Assembly: GCA_965247125.1 (NCBI GenBank)
Contig: CBDFGO010000002.1
Span: forward strand, 434,001-498,000
Length of the DNA stretch: 64,000 nt
Direction of reading: 5' to 3'
Origin: CALBJU01 sp965247125
GTDB taxonomy: Bacteria; Bacteroidota; Rhodothermia; Rhodothermales; UBA10348
Shown here piece after piece: positions 36,161-43,440 of this stretch; within the stretch, counting starts at the first letter, position 1, and every line of letters starts with the position of its first letter. The notes below the pieces were generated by a model, which was given only the letters and a program-made list of their open reading frames with translations, ran no database searches and was not told the DNA's origin. Made by a program: the position numbers and the translations under genes.

Positions 36161-36994
36161 TTATTTGAGAAGAAGCATTGTTCGCGAATGTGAACCAGCA
36201 GGGGTCACCAGTCTATAAATGTACGCACCACTTGGCAACGTCCCAGCGTCGAAGGATGCTTCATGCATTCCTTCTGATAGGACGCCATCCATCAGAACGC
36301 GCACGATCCGCCCCATCATGTCATAGACCTCAAGAGATACGTGCGCCGATTCCGGTAATCCGAAACGGAGGGTTGTCCGGGGATTGAACGGGTTCGGGTA
36401 GTTACTCTCGAGCACGAACTGATCGGGTACAGTCAGAGACTCGTTCGCCGCCAGGTTGCCCTTTGGCGCCGCGCCCCCATTTATTTCGTCAATAATAGCC
36501 TGGGCACTCGCGATCAGTTCATCCGCCTGTGCATCGGTGAGGCCATTCTTTTTCTTGCCGCGTTTCGCTTCCACCTGATTGATGAAGGCGTTAAGCAAGT
36601 TTACCGCCGCGTTCGAATTTCCATTCTCGTAGCTCGCCAGAGCATTGTCGAGCTTGGAGGAGAGTGAATTTTTAAGGCCGTTGGGCAGATCGAGAAGTTT
36701 GAGCTCGGTAACTACAGTCAAGCAGCTTACTGAAGTTGATTCACATATGCGGATGATTCGATCACCAGGCTGGTCCGTTACGAACAAATGATCGTCGGCG
36801 TTGAACCTGAGATTGTTGAAAAAACCACCACTCAGACCGGAGGCAAATGTTATCGTTGAACCAGTGCTAGTGTCGCCCGCAATGACTTCAAAACGAGTCG
36901 CTATGTAAAGCTTCCCATCCGGGCCAAAATCAATCCCTCCTGGCGACCTCAGGCCTCCGAAGATGACCGGCTGGCCCTGGCCAAAAATGGGCAA
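36161..36994 (-). CDS. T9SS-sorted NHL-type propeller protein, 3' part after frameshift
   Basis: This part holds the last propeller blades (SPGGIDFGPDGKLYIATRFE, RFNADDHLFVTDQPGDRII), a helical spacer (LSSKLDNALASYENGNSNAA), and a C-terminal type IX secretion sorting domain of about 80 residues with NYPNPFNPRTTLRFGLPES, VYDMMGRIVRVLMDG and LPSGAYIYRL. The sorting domain indicates export by the Por/T9SS system and surface attachment. It joins the 5' part if one T is added to the T7 run (plus-strand A 37050-37056). Confidence 0.88.
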   Translation of the reverse strand: MPIFGQGQPVIFGGLRSPGGIDFGPDGKLYIATRFEVIAGDTSTGSTITFASGLSGGFFNNLRFNADDHLFVTDQPGDRIIRICESTSVSCLTVVTELKLLDLPNGLKNSLSSKLDNALASYENGNSNAAVNLLNAFINQVEAKRGKKKNGLTDAQADELIASAQAIIDEINGGAAPKGNLAANESLTVPDQFVLESNYPNPFNPRTTLRFGLPESAHVSLEVYDMMGRIVRVLMDGVLSEGMHEASFDAGTLPSGAYIYRLVTPAGSHSRTMLLLK

Positions 36995-37701
36995 GGTCGT
37001 GGGATACGGGAAATCAAGCTTGCGGACGTCTCCGAACGGTCTCGTGGGGAAAAAAATTGTAGAGAAAAAAACATGTCCCCATCGGCATTAAACGCCTTTC
37101 CTTCCGGATTTGGAGCATGAGGATGAAAGTGGATGAATTCTACCTCACTACCCGTGGTTACGTCAATCTTTACAATTCTGTCATGTCCAAAAGCAACACC
37201 ACCTCTTAAGACGCTGACATACAGGAAGCCGTCTGGGCCAAATTCCAGGTGGGTAGGGCCGTCCAGACCAGAGACCAACGGCGTCAAGGTCGATGCATCG
37301 ACCGGGAGCGAGCCGTTCAAATCAATGGTAAAAACTGCGTTCAGATCAAGGTCCGTCACATAGAGTATTTGGTCGTCGTCTATGTCGACATCGATTGGTC
37401 TGCTAAAGTTGAAAGCAATAAGACTACGATTTCCGCCGGAATCGAAGCTGTATATTTCTCCAGAAAAGATAAATGGGAACACCGCACAAGATGCTACACA
37501 CTTAAAAGAGGAGGAGATCAGATTGCCCGCATCATCAAAAGCCAGGGCCTCGGTGTCCGGCAATCCGTCGGCGAAGACCTGGGCAACATACCCGGCTGGA
37601 ACAACGATTTGTCGGGCGGTAGCCACCGTAGTTACGCTCAGCAGTGCTGCGAGCAGCGGAAGGGTCAAAAACAGGGTGGATTGCGAGAGCTTCGTATTCA
37701 T
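36949..37701 (-). CDS. T9SS-sorted NHL-type propeller protein, 5' part
   Basis: This part has a signal peptide (LFLTLPLLAALLSVTTVATA) and NHL/SMP-30-like blades (PDTEALAFDDAGNLISSS, SRPIDVDIDDDQILYVTDLD, GPTHLEFGPDGFLYVSVLRG). ATG 37701 follows GGAG at nine bases; an earlier ATG at 37719 is less supported. The frame departs at MFFSLQFFSPRD, where the shifted reading gives FFPTRPFGDVRKLDFPYPT and carries on into the 3' part. The total of 1541 bases is one short of a multiple of three. A cell-surface lactonase-like or carbohydrate-binding role is possible, but no catalytic residues are evident. Confidence 0.85.
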   Translation of the reverse strand: MNTKLSQSTLFLTLPLLAALLSVTTVATARQIVVPAGYVAQVFADGLPDTEALAFDDAGNLISSSFKCVASCAVFPFIFSGEIYSFDSGGNRSLIAFNFSRPIDVDIDDDQILYVTDLDLNAVFTIDLNGSLPVDASTLTPLVSGLDGPTHLEFGPDGFLYVSVLRGGVAFGHDRIVKIDVTTGSEVEFIHFHPHAPNPEGKAFNADGDMFFSLQFFSPRDRSETSASLISRIPRPCPFLARASRSSSEA

Positions 37702-37982
37702 CGGTAATTTCTCCAACAATGGTGGGTTTGGAGCGTCCTGATCATCGGAACTGATTCGTCATGCCTTCCAAATTCCGGCGAGAAAACATAAACGCATCTG
37801 GCTATGTCGTGATAATTAGGGGAAAAGTCAACAACTGACAATAATTGGGTACCAAAGACTTAGGCGCCGTCAGGTGCGCGAAATAAACCACTGAGGTCCA
37901 AATCTGAACACATGTGGCGTCTTTTGGGAAGGAACACGTAGTTCAATCGTTATCTACGCTTGTCATACCAGGAGAGGGATAG

Positions 37983-38459
37983 ATGATAGAAAGATCGAAA
38001 GGCTTAATCGCACTCACTTGTCTGCTATTGCTGGCGAGCGGCTGCGATTCAGAGGGCATTGCGCCAAATGATGGAAACAGTGATTCTCCAATTCTGGTAA
38101 CCGCACAGTTGAGCGCGTCGACGGTTTCGGTCTCCGCGCCGATTATCGTTACGATTCGTCTCGAAAATGTTGGGGACAAACAAATTGTGTGGGGAGCAGG
38201 TAGTTCGGGGTGTCGGTTGTGGGTTCGTGTGCTCGTCGATGAGATCGAATATCCTGCCGATGATCTTGCGTGCATCACCGACTACATCGAGTATTCTTTG
38301 CAGCCAGGCGGTGTCGATACAACGAACCTGGAGTGGAATGGACGAATTCTGCGGGATGGAGAAATGCAGGTGTTAGCTGCGGGATCGTATGATCTGATCG
38401 GGCTTGGAGGAGACTATCGGAGCGAGCCCGTGACTGTTGAGGTGATTGGGGAAAACTGA
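37983..38459 (+). CDS. Lipoprotein with an Ig-like/BsuPI-type domain
   Basis: The 158-residue protein has a clear lipobox (LLLLASGC, Cys 21), a short Asn/Ser-rich linker, and a beta-sandwich domain. Repeats such as SASTVSVSAPIIVTIRLENV, then the C-terminal MQVLAAGSYDLIGLGG and PVTVEVIGEN, resemble the BsuPI proteinase-inhibitor fold. A single Cys pair (GCRLW and LACITDY) may form a disulfide. No inhibitor activity can be inferred. It stands alone on the plus strand between two minus-strand operons and the DUF6265-like gene. Confidence 0.7.
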   Translation: MIERSKGLIALTCLLLLASGCDSEGIAPNDGNSDSPILVTAQLSASTVSVSAPIIVTIRLENVGDKQIVWGAGSSGCRLWVRVLVDEIEYPADDLACITDYIEYSLQPGGVDTTNLEWNGRILRDGEMQVLAAGSYDLIGLGGDYRSEPVTVEVIGEN

Positions 38460-38772
38460 GCTGGTCCAGCGTCTGCCTGAGCGAAGCGTGTACCGGAAAC
38501 TCAGGTGTTTTCGACTTCGATCAAAAGCCATTCATCGAGGCAGCATGGGACCAGGATCCCGCCTATTTCACCAAGGCCATCAAGTATCACTGGCCTCTCT
38601 GGGCCCAATTCGACATTTAAGAACGAGCCAGACGGCCCTGGCTCAGCCCAGTACGAGTAAGGATGAATCATTCCGGAAGCGAAAACCGAGTTTTTCGGTA
38701 GACCCACAAGTGCCGCATGGGCGCGGTTGGTATGTTGGAGCCGGTCGGGCTAAACCACGGATCTAGGTGCAC
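38460..38772. other. 313-bp gap with a possible minus-strand gene remnant
   Basis: No established gene lies here. A minus-strand frame at 38707-38501 (68 residues from a GTG start) reads like true coding (FLNVELGPERPVILDGLGEI, GGILVPCCLDEWLLIEVENT) and is open upstream to about 38760 without an ATG. It could be the 3' remnant of a lost gene. No family is recognised. The promoter of the gene at 38773 must also lie here. Confidence 0.35.
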
Positions 38773-39639
38773 ATGAAAAATCGGATGTTGATCGGTATCG
38801 CGCTGGCCGTGTGGCTGGCCCCGAATGCGTTGGCTCAAGAAAGAACCGTACTTGACGACTTTATCGGAAGTTGGCGGGGAACGGGCACACTTTTCGGTCA
38901 ACCGGCCGATTTTGAAATGGTGTGGGAACGTCGATTGAAGGATCGCTTTCTCCATTTATCGTTCAGGAATCCGTTCGTCGAAGCCGAAGCATCCTACTAT
39001 CCGACAGAGAGCGGAAAATACCGGGGCACGTGGATCGATTCTCGCGGGGTAGAACTTCCGCTGAGCGCGGTCGTGGAGGGTGCCGTTCTCAACTCCAACT
39101 GGGGATCAGGAGAAACCAAGCAGGGGCGCACGACCTACCATCTGCTAGACTCAGGAGCGATGGAAGTGACAGATGAGGTCTTGAGGGATGGCGTTTGGGC
39201 ACAATTTGGTCACGCCGTCTACGATCGGCAATACACCCTTGAAGACAGGATCGGCTGGCTGATCGGCGTGTGGCAGCGAGAAACCGAGAGGAGTATCACC
39301 GAGGAGTCCTGGAGCCGGTTGAGCGAAAGTACCTTTGAAGGCGAAAGTGTGACCACTTCCAAGGCGAGCGGTGAGACGGTGTTTACCGAGTCGTTGCTGC
39401 TCGTGGAGATGGAAGATGAGTTGTTCTACATACCCAAGGTGGCAGAAAACACGTATCCTGTACCCTTCAAGCTGATCGAGCTCGGAGAAGATCGTGCAAC
39501 GTTCGAGAATGTCGACCACGATTTCCCCCAGCGGATCCAATACCGGCTTCTCGGAGCAGATTCCTTGATGGTTACGATATCAGGAGATCAGGATGGCGAG
39601 TCGCGAAAGGTCGATTTTCCGTTTCTGCGGAAAAAGTAG
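38773..39639 (+). CDS. Secreted DUF6265-like protein
   Basis: The 288-residue protein has a signal peptide (MLIGIALAVWLAPNALAQ) and two similar halves built around a lipocalin-like beta fold: FIGSWRGTGTLFGQPADFEM early, then LIGVWQRETERSITEESWSR. The C-terminal half matches DUF6265-type sequence (VSKASGETVFTES-like region, FIPKVAENTYPVPFKLIE-like region, FENVDHDFPQRIQYR). The HDFPQRI motif is conserved in such proteins; the function is unknown. ATG 38773 is preferred over GTG 38767. No neighbour suggests a role. Confidence 0.72.
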   Translation: MKNRMLIGIALAVWLAPNALAQERTVLDDFIGSWRGTGTLFGQPADFEMVWERRLKDRFLHLSFRNPFVEAEASYYPTESGKYRGTWIDSRGVELPLSAVVEGAVLNSNWGSGETKQGRTTYHLLDSGAMEVTDEVLRDGVWAQFGHAVYDRQYTLEDRIGWLIGVWQRETERSITEESWSRLSESTFEGESVTTSKASGETVFTESLLLVEMEDELFYIPKVAENTYPVPFKLIELGEDRATFENVDHDFPQRIQYRLLGADSLMVTISGDQDGESRKVDFPFLRKK

Positions 39640-39813
39640 TCTGATACACCCTCGTCGACACTTTCTTAAATTGCATCGCCAGTTGACCCTCATCTCGCGA
39701 TTATTTTTCCTATTGTGCTGTTGGGTGGGCCTCCTTACAGCCGCATTACGCCCGGAGCCTCCAGCTCTTAACTGCCAAGCTGGCTCTGATCCAATAAAGA
39801 AAGGAAATTTGTT

Positions 39814-40233
39814 ATGTCAGCCGAAGAAAACAAGGCCATCGTCAGGAAGTACTATGAACTGCTTGACGCGGGCGATATGGACGGCATCATGGACCTATTC
39901 GCGGACGATATATCTTGGAGTTTTCCAGGAGTGCCTGAGCCGCTGAATAAGGAGGGTCTAGGTGGGCTAATTCAAGGTTTCGGTTCCGCATTTCCTGACA
40001 TGAACCACACCATCCGCCTTCAATTTGCCGAAGGAAGTCATGTAGCCACGGCAATCACGTTCAGAGGTACTCAGACGGGCGAAATGCAGGGCATACCCCC
40101 CAGTGGAAACGACGTGGAATTTACCGGTCTGAATATCCACCATGTGGTGGACGGCAAGATCGTGAAAGCCGAGTCTGGCTTTGACATGCTCAGTCTGCTG
40201 CAGCAAATCGATGCGATCCCGACGCCTGGGTAG
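39814..40233 (+). CDS. SnoaL-like/ester cyclase-family protein
   Basis: The 139-residue protein has the NTF2-like cone fold of SnoaL: ENKAIVRKYYELLDAGDMDG, DLFADDISWSFPGVPEP, FPDMNHTIRLQFAEGSHVAT and IHHVVDGKIVKAESGFDML. The fold serves many small-molecule hydrolases, isomerases and cyclases; the substrate is unknown. The ribosome site AAAGGAAA lies before ATG 39814. It is convergent with the permease gene at 40266 and separated from it by a short GC hairpin. Confidence 0.85.
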   Translation: MSAEENKAIVRKYYELLDAGDMDGIMDLFADDISWSFPGVPEPLNKEGLGGLIQGFGSAFPDMNHTIRLQFAEGSHVATAITFRGTQTGEMQGIPPSGNDVEFTGLNIHHVVDGKIVKAESGFDMLSLLQQIDAIPTPG

Positions 40234-40249
40234 GTCTGTCGATTTTTTA

Positions 40250-40262
40250 CGGCCAAGGGCCG
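40250..40262. terminator. Short GC hairpin between convergent genes
   Basis: Cggcc and ggccg with an AAG loop are preceded by six T and followed by GGGTTTA. It lies between two convergent genes. The stem is only five base pairs, so this is a weak call. Confidence 0.35.
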
Positions 40263-40265
40263 GGT

Positions 40266-42908
40266 TTACTCGTACTGTAGGCTCGAGGCAGGATTAGTGC
40301 GGGCAGCACGGATGGCCTGATATCCGACAGCAAGTATTCCAATCGACAGCGCACCCGCACCTGCAAGCAGGAAGAGGCTCGCGTCGAGGTCTATGCGGTC
40401 CGCGAATCCTCCCAACCAGTTTTCCATGGCGAAATAGGAGAAGGGTACTGCCAGAACGAATGCCAGCGCGACCAGCTTCAGAAAGTCTTTCGAAAGCAGA
40501 AATACGACCCCGGAAGCGGTAGCGCCCATCACCTTACGAATACCAATCTCTTTTTTTCGTCGCTCCGTCGTGAAGGCTGCGAGGGCAAAGAGGCCGAGGC
40601 ACGCCACAAGGATGGCGAGTAGGGAGAATGAACCAAGCATTCTGCCGAGCTGAGTGTCCGAGCGATACATCGCATCGAAGACTTCATCTACGAACTGATA
40701 TTCAAAAGGTCGATCGGGGTTGAAGGTTGCCCAGCCCTCTTTCAAGTAGGCAAGCGTTTCACTCACGTCTCCGGGGCCAATGCGCACGGAAATGTAGTCG
40801 TTGTAAAACGAGTTCGCCTGGATGTGAAATATGATGGGATCGACGGCGTGGTGCAGCGAGTTGTACTGGAAATCGCGCACAAGGCCGACAACTTTGCCCT
40901 GCTTGTGCTCGAGCGTTCTGACCCAGATCTCAAGCGTGAGCTCCTTTCCGATAGGGTCAATCCACCCAAATTTTCTTGCGGCCGCTTCATTGACCATGAA
41001 TCCGTCGATTGCGTCAGCAGGAAAGTCCTCCGAGAAATCTCGACCCGCGAGTATTTCAAGTCCGTATGTCTCGGCGAAGTCGTGGTCGATGGTCAGGATC
41101 AGCGTTTCGACGCTATCCTCGGGCGCCGCCTTCGGGATCACCATGAAATCGTGTAATCCGTCCGTATAGCTAGGGTATCCCGACGAAGCGGACACCGCCT
41201 GGATACGTCCATCTCGCAGCCATTCCTGCTTCAAGGCTTCGTGACTAATCTGATTGGCCGTGTCGCGTAAGGGCACGACCAAGACGTGCTCCTTGTCGAA
41301 ACCGAGTCGTTCGCCTTGCAGGAATGAGAGCTGCTTCTGGATGACGAGGGTCCCCACGATGAGTGTGCTCGTGATCGCAAATTGGAAGACGACCAGGCCG
41401 CGACGCAGCACGATGTCTGCCGTGCCACCGCTACCACTGAGTCCTTTCAGAACGCGAATAGGCCTGAAGGAGGAGAGGAAGAAGGCTGGATAGGACCCGG
41501 TGACCAGGCCGATTCCCAGTGTCAGCCCTACCAGCATTGCCAGGCTGGCCGGAGAGGCCAGCGCCCCCATGGAAAGCTCGCGTCCTGTCAAGGTCTCGAA
41601 CGCTGGAACGAACATCCAGACGAGCCCTATTGCAAAGATCATCCCTATCAACGTCGTCAGCATCGATTCACTGATGAATTGTTGGACGAGCTGTGCGCGG
41701 CGGGCGCCCAGCACTTTGCGCATACCTACCTCGCGGGACCGCATGGCCGAACGCGCAGTCGCAAGATTAATGAAGTTGATACAGCCAATTCCAAGGATGA
41801 GTACGGCAATAATGGCCAGCAGGTAAACGAATCGGATGCTACCGTTCGCTGCAATCTCGTTTTCGAGGTCCGAGTACAGATGGATGTCTTCCAGGGGCTG
41901 CAGACTGTACGTGCGAGCCAGACCCTCATTCGCCAGATACTTTTGCGTAATCACCGAGAGGCCGTCTTCGAACAGCTCCGCATTTGTGCTCGCATGGAGC
42001 ATCACATAGGAATAGACGGGAGGCCAGTGCCAGCTGAATACATGTGGAGCAATCGCACCAAGGCTCGACATGGAGGCGAGGGCATCGAACGAAAAATGGC
42101 TGTTCACTGGAACGTCTCGCGTGACTCCAGTAATGGTGAAGTCATAGGATCCGCGGTCGACACGCATTTCGACCACTTTACCAATGGGATTAACCCGTCC
42201 AAATATGCGATTCGCTGTCGACTCGGTGACGATCAGCGAAAACGGCGCATCGAGAGCCGTTGTGGGGTCGCCGACCACCATTCCAAAGGAGAACATTTCC
42301 AGAAAGGTTGAATCCACCATCATCACGCCATCTTCCTGATGTTTGCGTCCCGTGTCGTCAACCAGCAAAGCCGGATAGGGATAGATGCGTGAGCGCTTCT
42401 CGACCGCCGGAAACTCATGGGCTAACGTCGGAGCCAACGACATGTAGGTGCTCGCCCGCTTCACGAGTCTTCCGGTGTTGGTCTCTTCGCTCACGACCCT
42501 GTATATCCGATCACTGTTTTCGTGGAAACGATCGAAAGCCACTTCGTCTTTCAGGAAGAGTGCGATTAACAAGCAGCAGGCAAGCCCGACCCCGAGGCCG
42601 GCAACATTTACGATTGCATAACTGCGATTTCGGGTGAAACCGCGCCAGGACACGCGGACATAGTTCTTGAACATGATTGGACTAAGTGTGGTATTGGATT
42701 CAGCTGTGCGCCTGAAAAACCGTCGCCGAACGAATGAGAACACGTCGATCCAGTACCGAAAATCTGCCGAAAGAGGCGATCTCTTAGCACGGTCGCGGTG
42801 CACTTCCGCGAGGTCGCCGGTGAATTCCTCGAAGAAATCCTCGTCACAGAGACGCTCAAGGAGATACAGGGCCAGGCGTGGGGGAGTATGTTTTGGAGTA
42901 CCGGTCAT
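40266..42908 (-). CDS. FtsX/MacB-like permease with permease-prefix domain
   Basis: This 880-residue protein has a permease-prefix domain (about 1-66: PPRLALYLLERLCDEDFFEE, then FRYWIDVFSFVRRRFF) and two MacB-type periplasmic cores, each followed by an FtsX transmembrane block. The first block holds NLATARSAMRSREVGMRKVL and the second FALAAFTTERRKKEIGIRKV. About eight membrane helices are present. Such proteins carry both halves of an ABC permease on one chain and work with a MacB-type ATPase, here not adjacent; many act in drug or peptide efflux or in signalling. It is the intact counterpart of the permease at 30399. It follows the PadR gene (42927) by 18 bases and is probably controlled by it. 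Confidence 0.92.
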   Translation of the reverse strand: MTGTPKHTPPRLALYLLERLCDEDFFEEFTGDLAEVHRDRAKRSPLSADFRYWIDVFSFVRRRFFRRTAESNTTLSPIMFKNYVRVSWRGFTRNRSYAIVNVAGLGVGLACCLLIALFLKDEVAFDRFHENSDRIYRVVSEETNTGRLVKRASTYMSLAPTLAHEFPAVEKRSRIYPYPALLVDDTGRKHQEDGVMMVDSTFLEMFSFGMVVGDPTTALDAPFSLIVTESTANRIFGRVNPIGKVVEMRVDRGSYDFTITGVTRDVPVNSHFSFDALASMSSLGAIAPHVFSWHWPPVYSYVMLHASTNAELFEDGLSVITQKYLANEGLARTYSLQPLEDIHLYSDLENEIAANGSIRFVYLLAIIAVLILGIGCINFINLATARSAMRSREVGMRKVLGARRAQLVQQFISESMLTTLIGMIFAIGLVWMFVPAFETLTGRELSMGALASPASLAMLVGLTLGIGLVTGSYPAFFLSSFRPIRVLKGLSGSGGTADIVLRRGLVVFQFAITSTLIVGTLVIQKQLSFLQGERLGFDKEHVLVVPLRDTANQISHEALKQEWLRDGRIQAVSASSGYPSYTDGLHDFMVIPKAAPEDSVETLILTIDHDFAETYGLEILAGRDFSEDFPADAIDGFMVNEAAARKFGWIDPIGKELTLEIWVRTLEHKQGKVVGLVRDFQYNSLHHAVDPIIFHIQANSFYNDYISVRIGPGDVSETLAYLKEGWATFNPDRPFEYQFVDEVFDAMYRSDTQLGRMLGSFSLLAILVACLGLFALAAFTTERRKKEIGIRKVMGATASGVVFLLSKDFLKLVALAFVLAVPFSYFAMENWLGGFADRIDLDASLFLLAGAGALSIGILAVGYQAIRAARTNPASSLQYE

Positions 42909-42926
42909 GACGGAATGTGGAGTAGA

Positions 42927-43268
42927 TCAGCCTAGTGCCGTGCGAACAGTTTTCAGTTCAGGAATTAGCGACCACATCTGCTCCCGGACACCTCTGGTCG
43001 TGCGAATTGCCTCGAGGCCAGCATTAGTCGCTATGAACAACCGCTTGCGGCGACCGCCGCGCTTCTCTGTTGCCGCGCCAAATTCAGAATCCAGTAACCC
43101 TTTCTCCTGCAGGCGATAGAGGGTGGCGTGAACTGCGCCCAGGGTGAGTGTACGGCCGGTTTGATCTTTGATCTCGTCCAGGACGGTTACGCCGTACGCA
43201 TGGTCATGCAATACACAAACCGAGAGGAGGACAAGCTCTTCGAAAGCGCCAAGTTGTGGAATGGGCAT
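42927..43268 (-). CDS. PadR-family transcriptional regulator
   Basis: The 113-residue protein has the PadR winged helix: LVLLSVCVLHDHAYGVTVLD, LTLGAVHATLYRLQEKGLLD and EKRGGRRKRLFIATNAGLEA. It starts the operon with the permease gene. An imperfect inverted repeat (TTGCAAC at 43288-43294, GTTACAA at 43317-43323) lies in the AT-rich region upstream and could be its operator. It is divergent from the kinase gene at 43441, so it may also influence that promoter. Confidence 0.9.
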   Translation of the reverse strand: MPIPQLGAFEELVLLSVCVLHDHAYGVTVLDEIKDQTGRTLTLGAVHATLYRLQEKGLLDSEFGAATEKRGGRRKRLFIATNAGLEAIRTTRGVREQMWSLIPELKTVRTALG

Positions 43269-43440
43269 AGAGAAATGGAGACGGTGATTGCAACATTACG
43301 AGATTAAATATACAAAGTTACAACATATAATTAACGCTGGGTAGGATGTATTTCGAGTGTTGTGCTGCACCAGATTGCCTCTGATTACCTTGCCATTGCG
43401 CTTTGGCTGAGCGATACTCCTTCAATATGGAGTAAATCCC

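Noticed and set aside
40266..42908. Missing 3' half of the IS-truncated permease
   Set aside because: This is a separate intact gene with a different prefix domain and its own PadR gene, so it is not the displaced half.
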